Source of the DNA: Microbacterium sp. MYb72
GTDB lineage: Bacteria > Actinomycetota > Actinomycetes > Actinomycetales > Microbacteriaceae
Direction of reading: 5' to 3'
Length of the DNA stretch: 64,000 nt
Assembly: GCF_002979415.1 (NCBI RefSeq)
Contig: NZ_PCOT01000003.1
Coordinates: 119,217-183,216 of the forward strand
The notes beneath the pieces are model-generated. The model saw nothing but the letters and a program-made list of their open reading frames with translations, ran no database searches and had not been told where the DNA came from. A program made the translations under genes and the position numbers. Below, in pieces: positions 32,454-43,189 of this stretch. The number at the start of each line of letters is the position of its first letter. Positions within the stretch are counted from its first letter, which is position 1.

Positions 32454-33620
32454 GTGGATCTGTACGAGTACCAGGCACGAGACGTTTTCGAGAAGTACGG
32501 AGTGCCGGTCCTCGCCGGCATCGTCGCCGACACCCCCGAGGAGGTGAAGGCAGCCGCTGAGAAGATCGGCGGAGTCGTCGTCGTCAAGGCACAGGTCAAG
32601 ACCGGTGGTCGCGGCAAGGCAGGCGGCGTCAAGGTCGCGAAGACCCCCGAAGAGGCGTACGAGGCGGCCAAGGCCATCCTCGGCCTCGACATCAAGGGCC
32701 ACATCGTCAAGCGCGTCATGGTCGCACAGGGCGCCCGCATCGCCGAGGAGTTCTACTTCTCCGTGCTGCTCGACCGCGCCAACCGCTCCTACCTGAGCCT
32801 CTGCTCGGTCGAGGGCGGCATGGAGATCGAGGAGCTCGCCGTCGAGCGCCCAGAGGCGCTCGCCCGCGTCGAGGTCAACCCGCTCACGGGCATCGACAAG
32901 GCGAAGGCCGTCGAGATCGCCCGCGCGGCGAACTTCCCCGAGGACCTCGTCGAGAAGGTCTCCGACGTCTTCGTGAAGCTCTTCGACGTCTACAAGGGCG
33001 AGGACGCGACGCTCGTCGAGGTCAACCCGCTGGTCCGCACCGAAGAGGGCGATATCATCGCGCTCGACGGCAAGGTCACGCTCGACGACAACGCCTCCGA
33101 GATCCGCCACCCCGAGCACGAGGCGCTCGAGGACAAGGACGCAGCCGACCCGCTCGAGGCCAAGGCCAAGGCGAGCGGCCTGAACTACGTGAAGCTCGAC
33201 GGCGAGGTCGGCATCATCGGCAACGGCGCAGGCCTGGTCATGTCGACGCTCGACGTCGTCGCCTACGCCGGTGAGAACCACAACGGCGTCAAGCCCGCCA
33301 ACTTCCTCGACATCGGCGGCGGCGCCTCGGCCGAGGTCATGGCCGCGGGTCTCGACGTGATCCTCGGCGACCCGCAGGTCAAGAGCGTGTTCGTCAACGT
33401 CTTCGGCGGCATCACGGCGTGCGACGCCGTGGCCAACGGAATCAAGGGCGCCCTCGAGACGCTGGGCGCCGCGGCATCCAAGCCCCTCGTCGTGCGCCTC
33501 GACGGCAACCGCGTCGACGAGGGCCGCGCGATCCTCGCCGAGTACGCGCACCCGCTCGTCACCCTGGCCGCCACGATGGACGAGGGCGCCGACAAGGCCG
33601 CCGAGCTCGCCAACGCCTGA
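32454..33620 (+). CDS. sucC: Succinyl-CoA ligase [ADP-forming], beta subunit
   Basis: A 388-residue ATP-grasp subunit that binds nucleotide and succinate in the TCA-cycle step succinyl-CoA to succinate. It begins [18 protein letters not shown] with a GTG start; GAAGGA lies about 7 nt upstream. ATP-grasp signatures include [19 protein letters not shown] (about residues 42-60), VEVNPL twice, and the C-terminal ligase domain [12 protein letters not shown] and [15 protein letters not shown]. sucD follows after 27 nt. Some actinobacterial enzymes are annotated ADP-forming on homology only; nucleotide choice is not visible. Confidence 0.96.
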   Translation: MDLYEYQARDVFEKYGVPVLAGIVADTPEEVKAAAEKIGGVVVVKAQVKTGGRGKAGGVKVAKTPEEAYEAAKAILGLDIKGHIVKRVMVAQGARIAEEFYFSVLLDRANRSYLSLCSVEGGMEIEELAVERPEALARVEVNPLTGIDKAKAVEIARAANFPEDLVEKVSDVFVKLFDVYKGEDATLVEVNPLVRTEEGDIIALDGKVTLDDNASEIRHPEHEALEDKDAADPLEAKAKASGLNYVKLDGEVGIIGNGAGLVMSTLDVVAYAGENHNGVKPANFLDIGGGASAEVMAAGLDVILGDPQVKSVFVNVFGGITACDAVANGIKGALETLGAAASKPLVVRLDGNRVDEGRAILAEYAHPLVTLAATMDEGADKAAELANA

Positions 33621-33647
33621 TCGCAGAGAGACACAAGGACTAGAGAA

Positions 33648-34550
<903 letters not shown>

Positions 34551-34569
34551 TCTGAGCTACGCTTGACAT

Positions 34570-34599
34570 GAAGGCCCCGGGCTCCACCCCGGGGCCTTC
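34570..34599 (+). terminator. Terminator of sucCD
   Basis: A perfect 12-bp stem (34570-34581 with 34588-34599) with a 6-nt loop, followed by TCTTG. Confidence 0.85.
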
Positions 34600-34682
34600 T
34601 TGCATGTCCGGCTGCGGCATCCGCTCGCGGCATCCGCTCGCCCGTTCGTGCACTCGGGCGGATGCTCGTCCTCGTGTTTTCG

Positions 34683-34760
34683 GAGGGTTGTCGCTTTTTC
34701 GGATGATCGGCGGCGGATCGTCCGAGGAACGTGCGATCGTCCGATGAACGTGCGACGGTC
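34683..34760. repeat. Dispersed intergenic repeat, copy 1 (TTTTTCGGATGATC core)
   Basis: The stretch holds about four variant units of 19-22 nt: TTTTTCGGATGATC, CGGATCGTCCGAGG, GATCGTCCGATG and GACGGTCCGAGG, the first and second forming an imperfect inverted repeat. The same core, TTTTTCGGATGATC facing CGGATCGTCCGA, occurs at 63906-63937. Just upstream (34613-34640) GCGGCATCCGCTC is repeated twice in tandem. No gene is visible in 34600-34884. Confidence 0.6.
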
Positions 34761-34778
34761 CGAGGGGCGGTGAGACGA

Positions 34779-34850
34779 CAGAGGGGCGGCAGAGACGGCA
34801 GAGGGGCGGCAGAGACGGCAGAGGGGGCGGCAGAGACGACAGAGGGGCGG
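34779..34850. repeat. 20-21 bp tandem repeat
   Basis: Two identical 20-bp units beginning CAGAGGGGCGGCAGAGACGG (34779-34798, 34799-34818) are followed by a 21-bp variant with one extra G (34819-34839) and a partial fourth unit CAGAGGGGCGG (34840-34850). A diverged copy precedes them at 34761-34778. The fourth unit is also the left arm of the palindrome that follows. No spacers or cas genes are present. Confidence 0.85.
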
Positions 34851-34877
34851 ATGCTGCAGCATCCGCCCCTCTGTCGT
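34836..34877 (-). terminator. 42-bp perfect palindrome, probable terminator of the purine permease
   Basis: A perfect palindrome of 42 bp with no spacer, centred between 34856 and 34857. Its right end is 7 nt from the stop of the minus-strand permease gene. It would form a very stable hairpin in that transcript. Its arms contain CAGAGGGGCGG, which is also the tandem-repeat core beside it. Confidence 0.75.
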
Positions 34878-34884
34878 GCGGGTG

Positions 34885-36300
34885 TCAGGCGCCGAGCAGC
34901 GCCTCGATCGGGCCGCGGGCGAAGAACAGCACGAAGCCGACACCGACCGCCCACAGCAGCGGGTGGATCGTCTTGGCCTTGCCGGAGAACGCGTTCACGA
35001 CGATCCAGCTGACGAAGCCCGCCCCGATGCCGTTGGCGATCGAGTAGGTCATCGGCATCACCGTGGCGGTGAGGAACACCGGCAGCAGCACGCGGAAGTC
35101 GCTCAGATCGATGTTCTTGATCTGCGAGAGCATCATGGCGCCGACGAGCACGAGGGCGGCGGCGGCGACGGCGCTGGGCACCAGGGACGTGAGCGGCGTG
35201 AAGAACATCGCGAGCAGGAACATCGCGCCGGTGATGACCGTCGCGAAGCCCGTGCGGGCGCCCTCGCCGATACCGGCGCCCGACTCCACGAACACCGTGG
35301 CCGACGACGACGAGGTGCCGCCTCCGACGATCGCGCCGACGCCCTCGACCACGAGGGCCGACTTGATCCGGGGGAAGTCGCCCTTCTCGTCGGCGAGGTC
35401 GGCCTCCTTGGCGAGACCGGTCATGGTGCCCATGGCGTCGAAGAAGTTCGAGAACAGCAGCGTGAAGACGAACATCACCAGGGTGACGCCGCCGACCTTC
35501 GCGAAGTCGAAGCCGAAGTCGACCTGGCCGATCAGGCTCAGGTCGGGGAGCCCCACGATGCTGCCGTTGAATCCGAAGTCCTGGCCGAAGGGCCAGATGA
35601 GGTTGACGAGCGCTGCGAGCACGGAGCCGCCGACCAGGGCGATGAGGATGGCGCCCTTGATGCGCAGGGCGATGAGCACGCCGCCGATCAGCAGCGTGAT
35701 GACGAACAGCAGGGTGGGGATGGATGCCACGGAGCCGCCGATGCCGAGATCGACCGGGGGAGAGGCGTTCTTGGTCGAGGTCACGAACCCGGCGTTCACG
35801 AAGCCGATGAAGGCGATGAAGAGGCCGATGCCGACCGTGATCGCGAGCTTGAGCTGCACGGGGACGGCATCGAAGATCAGCTTGCGCAGACCGGTCGCCG
35901 CGAGCAGCACGATGATCACGCCGTTGATCATGACCAGCGCCATGGCCTCCGGCCAGGTCACGGTGCCGACGACCGTGAAGGCGAGGAACGCGTTGATGCC
36001 GAGGCCGGCGGCGAAGGCGAACGGCAGGCGGGTGACGAGCCCGAAGAGGATCGTCATGATCCCGGCGGTCAGTGCGGTGGCTGCGGCGACTGCGGGGCCG
36101 GACAGCACGTGGCCGTCGACGTCGGGGGTGGCGAGGATGATCGGGTTGAGGATCACGATGTAGGCCATCGTGACGAAGGTCACCAGACCTCCGCGCACCT
36201 CGGTGCCGATCGTGGATCCGCGCTTGCTGATCTCGAAGAAGCGGTCGAGAGCGTTCGTGGGCTCTGCGCTCGCGCGGGCAGGGGACGGGGCAGTTGTCAT
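34885..36300 (-). CDS. NCS2/AzgA-type purine permease
   Basis: A 471-residue transporter with about 12-14 membrane spans. It begins with the AzgA-like cytoplasmic segment LDRFFEISKRGSTIGTEVRGG and FVTMAYIVILNPIIL, and has LPFAFAAGLGINAFLAF, FSNFFDAMGTMTGLA and GGGTSSSSATVFVESGAG, all typical of the proton-coupled adenine/guanine/hypoxanthine permease branch of NCS2. GGAGG lies about 9 nt before the ATG and a TATCGT -10-like box lies further upstream. I see no purine riboswitch in its 91-nt leader region. guaA, purN and purH in the same window give it metabolic company, though it is transcribed alone. Confidence 0.93.
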   Translation of the reverse strand: MTTAPSPARASAEPTNALDRFFEISKRGSTIGTEVRGGLVTFVTMAYIVILNPIILATPDVDGHVLSGPAVAAATALTAGIMTILFGLVTRLPFAFAAGLGINAFLAFTVVGTVTWPEAMALVMINGVIIVLLAATGLRKLIFDAVPVQLKLAITVGIGLFIAFIGFVNAGFVTSTKNASPPVDLGIGGSVASIPTLLFVITLLIGGVLIALRIKGAILIALVGGSVLAALVNLIWPFGQDFGFNGSIVGLPDLSLIGQVDFGFDFAKVGGVTLVMFVFTLLFSNFFDAMGTMTGLAKEADLADEKGDFPRIKSALVVEGVGAIVGGGTSSSSATVFVESGAGIGEGARTGFATVITGAMFLLAMFFTPLTSLVPSAVAAAALVLVGAMMLSQIKNIDLSDFRVLLPVFLTATVMPMTYSIANGIGAGFVSWIVVNAFSGKAKTIHPLLWAVGVGFVLFFARGPIEALLGA

Positions 36301-36376
36301 CGGGGGAACCTCCGTGGAGACGATATCGTGTCGCCCGAGTCGCGCGCGCCCCGAGGGGAGCCGCAGGTTCTCGTCG

Positions 36377-36382
36377 TAGTCT
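36377..36382 (+). promoter_or_regulatory. -10 box for the DUF6350 gene
   Basis: TAGTCT, 9 nt before the ATG at 36392; GAAGGG in between could serve as a weak ribosome site. Confidence 0.45.
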
Positions 36383-36391
36383 CGAAGGGAT

Positions 36392-37732
36392 ATGCAACGC
36401 CTCCTCGTCGCGCTCCTCGCGGCCGTCGACGCGGCCATCGCGGCCGCGATCGGTCTCGCCGTGCTGCTGGCGCCCCTCACCCTGCTCTGGACGCTCGCGT
36501 TCGGCGTCGGCGCCGACTGGGGCGCCCTGTGGCCTCTCACGGGAACCCTGTGGCAGTTCGGGCACGGGGCGCCGTTGGATCTGACGATCCCCACCGAGGT
36601 GCTGACCGCCGCCGGGATCGCCCCGGAGGCGGCGTCGTTCACACTGTCGGTGACGCCCCTGGCCTTCCTCGTCTTCACGCTGCTCTTCGCCGCGCGATCC
36701 GGTGCGCGGGCGGCTCGCGCGGGCACCTGGCTGCTCGGCGCGCTCTCGGGATCCGCCGCGTTCGCGCTGATCTCCGTCGGCGTCGCGCTGACCTCGAGCC
36801 TCGGCGTCGCCCGCACGCCTCTCGCCCTCGCGATCCTGCTGCCGCCGGCCGTCTACCTCGTCGGCGCCGTGTGCGGAGCCGTGCGCATCGCGTGGGAGGA
36901 CGGCGACGGCGGCATCCTCGACCGTGTTCACGACGCCGTCGACTCCTGGGGGGAGTGGGGGCCGGTGCCCGCCGCAGCGGTGCGGGGAGCGGCCTTCGCG
37001 GTCGTCGGCGTGGTCGCGGCATCCGCGCTCGCCGTCGCGGTGATGACCATGCTGCGCGGAGGGCAGGTCGTGGCGCTCTTCGAAGCCGCCAGGGTCGACG
37101 TGCTCGGCGCCACCGTGCTCACCCTCGGACATCTCGCCTACCTCCCCACGCTGATCGTCTGGGCCGCCTCCTGGCTCGCCGGTCCCGGCTTCGCCGTCGG
37201 CGCCGGCACGGCGGTGTCGCCGGCGGGCACGCAGCTCGGCGTGGTGCCCGGCATCCCGGTGCTGGGCCTGCTGCCCGAGAACGGCTCGATGTGGATGCTG
37301 GTGGTCGTGCTCGTCCCCATCGCGGCCGGCGCCTTCGCCGGCTGGGCGGTGCGCTCGCGTCTCGTCTGGGAGGGCACGCCGCTCGGTCTCGCCCAGCGTG
37401 GGGCGATCGCGCTGGGCATCGCCGTGCTCACCGCGGGCGTGGCTGCGACGGCCGCTGTCGTCGCGAACGGATCGATCGGTCCGGGGCGGCTCGGAGTGGT
37501 CGGACCAGCGGCGCTGCCCTTCGCGATGGCGCTCGGCGGCGAGGTGCTGATCGGCGCCGCGATCCTGCTGCTCGCGCCCCGTCACCGCGACGAGCTCGCG
37601 GAGGAGCGCACCGATCGGTGGATCGCCGAGATGGCGGCATCCGACCTGCCGCTGAACGATGCGCCGGATGCCGGTTCCTCCTTCGACACGACGCCGCTGG
37701 ACGATCTCCCTCCGCGCGGCTCCGGGGGCTGA
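36392..37732 (+). CDS. DUF6350 family membrane protein
   Basis: A 446-residue membrane protein with about ten hydrophobic spans and a hydrophilic C-terminal tail of about 45 residues rich in Asp and Ser (DAPDAGSSFDTTPLDDLPPR). It matches the actinobacterial DUF6350 family, usually found next to purN as here, with the same core segments (LLAPLTLLWTLAFG near the N-terminus, AGPGFAVGAGTAVSPAGTQLG near residues 268-288, LPVIPLG-like loop replaced by GIPVLGLLPENG). The function is unknown. The spacing to purN is 43 nt and includes a separate TAGACT box. Confidence 0.82.
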   Translation: MQRLLVALLAAVDAAIAAAIGLAVLLAPLTLLWTLAFGVGADWGALWPLTGTLWQFGHGAPLDLTIPTEVLTAAGIAPEAASFTLSVTPLAFLVFTLLFAARSGARAARAGTWLLGALSGSAAFALISVGVALTSSLGVARTPLALAILLPPAVYLVGAVCGAVRIAWEDGDGGILDRVHDAVDSWGEWGPVPAAAVRGAAFAVVGVVAASALAVAVMTMLRGGQVVALFEAARVDVLGATVLTLGHLAYLPTLIVWAASWLAGPGFAVGAGTAVSPAGTQLGVVPGIPVLGLLPENGSMWMLVVVLVPIAAGAFAGWAVRSRLVWEGTPLGLAQRGAIALGIAVLTAGVAATAAVVANGSIGPGRLGVVGPAALPFAMALGGEVLIGAAILLLAPRHRDELAEERTDRWIAEMAASDLPLNDAPDAGSSFDTTPLDDLPPRGSGG

Positions 37733-37763
37733 CATGCGGGTCGGGCGCGCCGCGGCGCCCCGG

Positions 37764-37769
37764 TAGACT
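37764..37769 (+). promoter_or_regulatory. -10 box, leaderless type, for purN
   Basis: TAGACT, 6 nt before the GTG start at 37776; no Shine-Dalgarno and no clear -35. Confidence 0.6.
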
Positions 37770-37775
37770 GGGCGC

Positions 37776-38363
37776 GTGCTCACGGTCGCCGTTCTCATCT
37801 CGGGCACAGGCTCGAATCTTCGTGCCCTCCTCGAGGCTGCTCGTCACCCCGACTTCCCCGCGCGGGTCGTCGTGGTCGGAGCCGACCGCGAAGCCGACGG
37901 GCTCGCGCACGCGGAGGAGTTCGGCATCCCGAGCTTCACGGTGCCGTGGCACCTGCACGAGAGCCGCGAGCACTGGGGCGAGGAGGTCGGCCGTCAGCTC
38001 GACGTCTGGAAGCCGGATCTCGTCGTGCTCAGCGGACTCATGCGCCTGCTGCCGCCGTCTCTCGTCGCCGCGTACTCGCCGCGTCTGATCAACACCCACC
38101 CGGCCTACCTGCCGGAGTTCCCCGGAGCGCACGGCGTGCGCGATGCGCTCGCCGCCGGAGCCGCCGAGACCGGGGCCAGCGTGATCGTCGTCGACGACGG
38201 CGTCGACACCGGCCCCATCCTCGCGCAGGAGCGCGTGCCGATCGTCGAGGGCGACACCGAGCACACGCTGCACGAGCGCATCAAGCCCGTCGAGCGCCGA
38301 CTCCTCATCGACGTGGTGCGACGCATCGCGACCGGCGAGCTCGCGCTGTCCTCCGCTTCCTGA
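37776..38363 (+). CDS. purN: Phosphoribosylglycinamide formyltransferase
   Basis: A 195-residue folate-dependent GAR transformylase, step three of purine synthesis. The phosphate-binding start is [14 protein letters not shown]. The formyl-transfer triad is at the canonical positions: Asn106 and His108 in [12 protein letters not shown] and Asp144 in DDGVDTGPI. Translation starts at a GTG with no leader. purH follows 29 nt downstream with its own AAGGAG, so the two form an operon. Confidence 0.95.
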   Translation: MLTVAVLISGTGSNLRALLEAARHPDFPARVVVVGADREADGLAHAEEFGIPSFTVPWHLHESREHWGEEVGRQLDVWKPDLVVLSGLMRLLPPSLVAAYSPRLINTHPAYLPEFPGAHGVRDALAAGAAETGASVIVVDDGVDTGPILAQERVPIVEGDTEHTLHERIKPVERRLLIDVVRRIATGELALSSAS

Positions 38364-38392
38364 CCCCTCACCCTCGCACGAAGGAGCCCTCC

Positions 38393-40000
38393 ATGGCCGG
38401 CCCCCGCCACGACCCCTCGCTGTACCGCGATCGCGATGCGGTCCCGATCCGCCGCGCGCTCGTCTCGGTGAGCGACAAGACCGGGCTGCTGGCCCTCGCC
38501 GCGGCGCTCGCCGAATCCGGCGCCGAGATCGTGTCGACGGGCTCCACCGCCGCGACGATCCGAGAGGCGGGCTTCGAGGTCACCGACGTCGCCGCCGTCA
38601 CCGGCGTCGACGAGATGCTCGACGGCCGCGTCAAGACGCTGCACCCGAAGATCCACGGCGGCCTCCTCGCCGACCTGCGGCTGGAGGATCACGAAGGACA
38701 GCTCGAGCACCTCGGCATCGCGCCGTTCGAGCTCGTGGTGGTGAACCTGTACCCGTTCGTCGAGACCGTGGCCTCTGGCGCTCAGGGCGATGACGTCGTC
38801 GAGCAGATCGACATCGGCGGCCCTGCCATGGTGCGCGCCGCGGCGAAGAACCACGCCAACGTCGCCATCGTCGTCTCGCCGGAGTCGTATCCGGCGATCG
38901 TCGGCGCGATCAAGGAGGGCGGCACGTCCCTCTCGCAGCGGCGCGAGCTCGCGGCGCGCGCCTTCGCGCACACCGCGGCCTACGACGCTGCGGTCGCCTC
39001 GTGGTTCGCGGAGGGGACCCTGATCGACCAGGGCGACCTGCCGGCTCACCTCACGATCCAGGCCGAGCGTCTCGCGACCCTCCGCTACGGCGAGAACTCC
39101 CACCAGCGCGGCGCGATCTACACGCGCGCCGGCGGCCACGGCATCGCCCAGGCGACGCAGCTGCAGGGCAAGGAGATGTCGTACAACAACTACGTCGATG
39201 CGGATGCCGCCCTGCGCGCCGCCTACGACATGGTGCTGCCCGCCGTCGCGATCATCAAGCACGCGAACCCCTGCGGCATCGCCACCACCGCGCCGAACGC
39301 CCTCGACCCGATCGCCAGCGCGCACCTGCGGGCCCACGAGTGCGACCCGGTGTCGGCGTACGGCGGAGTCATCGCCGCGAACGGCACGGTCACCCTCAAG
39401 ATGGCCGAGAACCTCAAGGACATCTTCACCGAGGTCATCGTCGCTCCCTCGTTCGAGCCCGCCGCGCTCGAGGTCTTCAAGGCCAAGAAGAACCTGCGTC
39501 TGCTGCAGCTCCCGGAGGACTGGCAGCAGGAGCGCATGGACGTCCGCCTGGTGTCCGGCGGCCTGCTGCTGCAGGACGCCGACCGGTTCCCCGACGACAT
39601 CTGGTCGGTCGCGAAGGACTGGGAGCTCGTCTCGGGCGAGCGCCCGAGCGACGCCGAGATGGAGAACCTCATCTTCGCGTGGAAGGCGTGCCGCGCCGTG
39701 AAGTCGAACGCGATCGTGCTCGCGAAGGACAACGCCACCGTCGGCGTCGGCATGGGCCAGGTCAACCGCGTGGACTCCTGCCGTCTCGCCGTCGAGCGGG
39801 CGGGCGACCGCGCGACCGGATCGGTCGCGGCATCCGACGCGTTCTTCCCGTTCGCCGACGGCGCGCAGGTGCTCATCGATGCGGGCATCAAGGCGATCGT
39901 CCAGCCCGGCGGCTCGGTGCGCGACGAAGAGGTGGTGGATGCGGCCCGCAAGGCCGGCGTGACCATGTTCTTCACCGGGGAGCGCCACTTCTTCCACTGA
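38393..40000 (+). CDS. purH: Bifunctional AICAR transformylase / IMP cyclohydrolase
   Basis: A 535-residue bifunctional enzyme for the last two steps to IMP. The N-terminal methylglyoxal-synthase-like cyclohydrolase spans about residues 20-215 ([42 protein letters not shown]). The transformylase has [12 protein letters not shown], the catalytic Lys-His in [11 protein letters not shown], and the folate region ending [10 protein letters not shown] and FTGERHF. AAGGAG lies 6 nt before the ATG. It is the second gene of the purN-purH operon. Confidence 0.96.
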   Translation: MAGPRHDPSLYRDRDAVPIRRALVSVSDKTGLLALAAALAESGAEIVSTGSTAATIREAGFEVTDVAAVTGVDEMLDGRVKTLHPKIHGGLLADLRLEDHEGQLEHLGIAPFELVVVNLYPFVETVASGAQGDDVVEQIDIGGPAMVRAAAKNHANVAIVVSPESYPAIVGAIKEGGTSLSQRRELAARAFAHTAAYDAAVASWFAEGTLIDQGDLPAHLTIQAERLATLRYGENSHQRGAIYTRAGGHGIAQATQLQGKEMSYNNYVDADAALRAAYDMVLPAVAIIKHANPCGIATTAPNALDPIASAHLRAHECDPVSAYGGVIAANGTVTLKMAENLKDIFTEVIVAPSFEPAALEVFKAKKNLRLLQLPEDWQQERMDVRLVSGGLLLQDADRFPDDIWSVAKDWELVSGERPSDAEMENLIFAWKACRAVKSNAIVLAKDNATVGVGMGQVNRVDSCRLAVERAGDRATGSVAASDAFFPFADGAQVLIDAGIKAIVQPGGSVRDEEVVDAARKAGVTMFFTGERHFFH

Positions 40001-40038
40001 TCTCCGGCCCCGTCGCTCCAGGTCACGTCCGCGGAATC

Positions 40039-40044
40039 TATACT
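40039..40044 (+). promoter_or_regulatory. -10 box for the methyltransferase gene
   Basis: TATACT, a consensus-like -10, gives a leader of about 25 nt before the ATG at 40075. Confidence 0.55.
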
Positions 40045-40074
40045 GGACGGACACTGGGGCGACGGGGCGACGGT

Positions 40075-40998
40075 ATGACAGCACAGACGAGTGCGACTTC
40101 GGGTGACGGCACGTCGATGCCGTCGTGGCTGACTCCCGCGTCCTATTGGCTGCCGGCCCACTTCGTGGACTCCGCCTGGTCCACTCACGGGTCGTTCGCC
40201 GCCTGGATCGTCGACGTGCTGCGACCGCGGGATGTCATCGAGCTCGGCACCCACAACGGCTTCTCGTGTTTCGCGTTCGCAGAGGCGGCGAAGCGGATGG
40301 GCCACCCGATCACGATCCATGCGCTGGACAGCTGGGAAGGCGACGATCAGGCGGGCTTCTACGACGACTCCGTCTACCTCTCGGTGCGCGCGACCGCCGA
40401 GCGCGACTACGCCGGTTCGGTCGTGCTGCATCGCGGCTACTTCTCCGAGACGCGTCCGGAGTTCGCCACAGCCTCCGCGGACCTCCTCCACATCGATGGA
40501 CGCCACGGCTATGAGGATGCCAGGGAGGACTACGAGCAGTGGCGTGACACGGTCCGCGACGGCGGGGTGATCCTCTTCCACGACATCGCCGAGCGGCGCG
40601 AGGGCTTCGGCGTCTGGAGACTCTGGGAGGAGATCGCCGAGCCCGGCCGCTCCTTCACGTTCGAGCACGGCCACGGGCTCGGCGTGCTCGCCGTCGGCGA
40701 CATCGCGCAGGAACCGCTTCGCGTGCTCTTCGACGCCGATGCCGGCGTCGCCGACCGTATCAGGACCGACTTCGAACGACTCGGGGCGGTCATCGCCGAG
40801 ATGGCGCGCATCCCGCATTTCGAGGCCGAGGTCGCCTCGTTGCACGACGTCGTGGACATGTTGCAGACCGAGCGTCTGCGCCTCACCGAGGTGATCGCCG
40901 CCCAGGATCGCTCGATCGCCTCGTTGCACGGCAGCACGAGTTGGGCGGTCACCGCGCCGCTGCGCGCGGCGAGCCGGATGATCAGACGAGACCGCTGA
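40075..40998 (+). CDS. Class I SAM methyltransferase with glycosyltransferase-type tail
   Basis: A 307-residue protein. The methyltransferase fold spans about residues 45-225, with the SAM loop DVIELGTHNGFSCFAFAE and an acidic ribose contact (HALDSWEGDD). Then come LLHIDGRHGYEDAREDYEQW and ILFHDIAERREGFGVWRLWEE; this set fits Methyltransf_24-like enzymes of cell-surface glycan or macrocin-type O-methylation. A coiled coil (about 255-290) ends in GSTSWAVTAPLRAASRMI, a tail commonly seen on rhamnan/O-antigen glycosyltransferases. It stands alone, with no glycan cluster here, so the substrate is unknown. There is no Shine-Dalgarno worth naming. Confidence 0.82.
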   Translation: MTAQTSATSGDGTSMPSWLTPASYWLPAHFVDSAWSTHGSFAAWIVDVLRPRDVIELGTHNGFSCFAFAEAAKRMGHPITIHALDSWEGDDQAGFYDDSVYLSVRATAERDYAGSVVLHRGYFSETRPEFATASADLLHIDGRHGYEDAREDYEQWRDTVRDGGVILFHDIAERREGFGVWRLWEEIAEPGRSFTFEHGHGLGVLAVGDIAQEPLRVLFDADAGVADRIRTDFERLGAVIAEMARIPHFEAEVASLHDVVDMLQTERLRLTEVIAAQDRSIASLHGSTSWAVTAPLRAASRMIRRDR

Positions 40999-41077
40999 CG
41001 CCGGCGCGGTGAGGCGGGACCACAGCGATGTCCGATTTCCGCCAGTGCGTGTCGGCGGGGCGTGACAGCATGGAGCC

Positions 41078-42592
41078 ATGAGCCTCCCCGTGATCGACTT
41101 CGACGAGCGGTATCGCGCCATCAGCGCCCGCGACACCCGCTTCGACGGGCAGTTCGTCACCGCCGTGCGATCGACCGGGATCTACTGCCGACCGAGCTGC
41201 CCTGCACGCACCCCGAAGCCCGAGAACGTCACGTTCTACCCGACCAGCGCCGCGGCGCACGAGGCCGGCTACCGTGCGTGCAAGCGCTGCCTGCCGGAGG
41301 CCGCGCCCGGCTCACCGGCATGGGACATCCGGGGAGACACCGCCGCGCGGGCGATGCGGTTGATCGCCGACGGGGTCGTGGAGCGCGAGGGCGTGCCGGG
41401 GCTAGCCTCGCGTCTCGGGTACTCCAGCCGTCATCTGACCCGCCTCCTCGCCGCCGAGCTCGGTGCCGGGCCGCTCGCATTGGCCAGGGCCCATCGCGCC
41501 CACACGGCTCGCATGCTCCTCGTCGGCACCGACATGCCCGTCTCCGACGTCGCGTTCTCCGCCGGGTTCGCCAGCATCCGCCAGGGCAACGAGACGATCC
41601 GCGAGGTGTTCGGACTCACCCCGGGGGAGCTGCGCGCGCGCCGACGCAGGGACGCGGCGGCGGATCCCACCCCCGGTGCGATCGACCTCGTGCTTCCGTA
41701 TCGCGGTCCGTTCGACGCGGCCGGTGTGTTCGCGTGGATGGCCGCGCGAGCCGTGCCCGGCATCGAGACGGTCGCACCGAACTCGTTCGCTCGGCATCTG
41801 CGCTTGGCAGGAGGTCCTGCGTGGTTCGAGGTGCGGCAGGACGCCTCCTCGCGGCTCCGTCTGCGCGCGAGCGTCACCCAGCTCGGCGACCTCGCCCCGC
41901 TCGTGGCGACCGTCCGTCGCATCTTCGATCTCGACGCCGACCCGCTCGCCGTCGACGACGCGTTGAGCGCGCACCCCGAGCTCGCGCCGCTGGTCGCCCG
42001 CACCCCCGGCATCCGCGTCCCGGGCTCAGCCGACCCGCACGAGATGCTCATTCGCGCGATGATCGGGCAGCAGATCACCGTGGTCGCGGCCCGCACCGCG
42101 CTGACGGCCCTGGCCGACGCGCTCGGCGAGCGCACGCCGCACCCCGTTCCCGACGGAACGGGTGAGCCGGGGCTGCTGTTCCCGACGATGTCGGCGATCG
42201 CCGCGCATGGGGCAGAGGTGCTCCGCGGGCCCGCCGCGCGCATCAGGGCGATCGTGGGAGCAGCCGCCGCGCTCGCCGACGGCACCCTCACCCTCACGGT
42301 CGGCGACGATGGGGTGCAGCAGCGCTCCGCACTGCTCGCGATGCCCGGCATCGGCCCGTGGACCGCCGACTACGTGCGCATGCGCGTGCTCGGCGACCCC
42401 GACATCCTGCTCCCCGGGGATGTGGCGCTGCGCGCAGGCGCCGCGGCCTCCGGCCTGCCGGGAGACCCCGGCCCCCTCACGGACTGGGCGGAGCGCGTCG
42501 CGCCCTGGCGCAGCTACCTCAGCGCGCATCTGTGGCGCGCGGCGCCGGTCAGGCCGGCGCGCACGAAGACGACGAAGAAGGAGACCCCATGA
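41078..42592 (+). CDS. Ada-AlkA fusion: alkyl-phosphotriester sensor and 3-methyladenine glycosylase
   Basis: A 504-residue three-domain protein. The N-terminal Ada zinc domain has Cys37, Cys41, Cys68 and Cys71 ([19 protein letters not shown]), where one Cys accepts a methyl from phosphotriesters. An AraC-type HTH pair lies at about 85-190 ([20 protein letters not shown]). The C-terminal AlkA-type glycosylase (about 205-490) has HhH motif [17 protein letters not shown] and a catalytic Asp near 448 in LLPGDVALR. It would sense methylation and activate repair while excising N3-methyladenine. Its stop overlaps the start of the methyltransferase gene, which supplies the Ada activity missing here. 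Confidence 0.94.
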   Translation: MSLPVIDFDERYRAISARDTRFDGQFVTAVRSTGIYCRPSCPARTPKPENVTFYPTSAAAHEAGYRACKRCLPEAAPGSPAWDIRGDTAARAMRLIADGVVEREGVPGLASRLGYSSRHLTRLLAAELGAGPLALARAHRAHTARMLLVGTDMPVSDVAFSAGFASIRQGNETIREVFGLTPGELRARRRRDAAADPTPGAIDLVLPYRGPFDAAGVFAWMAARAVPGIETVAPNSFARHLRLAGGPAWFEVRQDASSRLRLRASVTQLGDLAPLVATVRRIFDLDADPLAVDDALSAHPELAPLVARTPGIRVPGSADPHEMLIRAMIGQQITVVAARTALTALADALGERTPHPVPDGTGEPGLLFPTMSAIAAHGAEVLRGPAARIRAIVGAAAALADGTLTLTVGDDGVQQRSALLAMPGIGPWTADYVRMRVLGDPDILLPGDVALRAGAAASGLPGDPGPLTDWAERVAPWRSYLSAHLWRAAPVRPARTKTTKKETP

Positions 42593-43086
42593 ACGCCCTC
42601 ATCCAGACCATCGACACCGCGGACGGACCCTTCACGATCCTCGCCGACGACCGGCAGCGCGTGCTGTCCTCGGGGTGGACGGCCGATCAGGAGGCGATCC
42701 TCGACCGGCTCGCCGTCGCCCGTCGCCCGGAGTCGGTCCTCGAGGGGGAGACGGACGCCGCCTCCGCCGTGGTCGCCTACTACGGGGGCGACCTCGCCGC
42801 GATCGACACGGTCGCCGTGATGCAGACCGGCACCTCCCTGCAGCTCGCAGGATGGGAGCTCCTGCGCCGCATCGACCCCGGTGCGCCGCTGACCTACACG
42901 ACCTTCGCGGCGCGTCTCGACAATCCTCGTGCCGTGCGGGCGGCCGCGTCCATCTGCGCGCGCAACGCCCCCGCGCTGTTCGTGCCCTGCCACCGGGTGC
43001 TCCGCACGGACGGCACTCTCGGCGGCTTCGCGTGGGGACTCGACGTCAAGGAGAGCCTCCTGGCGCGGGAGGCCGCCGCTCGTTGA
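42589..43086 (+). CDS. ogt: Methylated-DNA-protein-cysteine S-methyltransferase
   Basis: A 165-residue suicide repair protein for O6-methylguanine. The acceptor Cys134 is in FVPCHRVLR, the Arg finger region in [13 protein letters not shown], and the DNA-binding helix just before ([11 protein letters not shown]). The ATGA overlap with ada-alkA and GAAGGAG 6 nt upstream show tight coupling: together the two proteins reproduce the functions of E. coli Ada plus AlkA. Expression is probably induced by the Ada half after methylation. Confidence 0.94.
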   Translation: MNALIQTIDTADGPFTILADDRQRVLSSGWTADQEAILDRLAVARRPESVLEGETDAASAVVAYYGGDLAAIDTVAVMQTGTSLQLAGWELLRRIDPGAPLTYTTFAARLDNPRAVRAAASICARNAPALFVPCHRVLRTDGTLGGFAWGLDVKESLLAREAAAR

Positions 43087-43189
43087 GCCGATCCGACGAC
43101 TCCGCGGCGTGCGAGTGGTGCGCGGCGACGAACCGGCGCGGTATCCCCGCTCGTATGCTCGACGCGAGAAACGAGGTCGAGGAGGGCCG

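Noticed and set aside
34779..34850. Short regularly spaced repeats that might be a CRISPR array
   Set aside because: Units are directly abutting, with no unique spacers, and no cas genes are present.
36301..36391. Purine riboswitch ahead of the NCS2 permease
   Set aside because: The space is only 91 nt, shared with a divergent gene, and lacks the three-way junction and conserved loop sequences.
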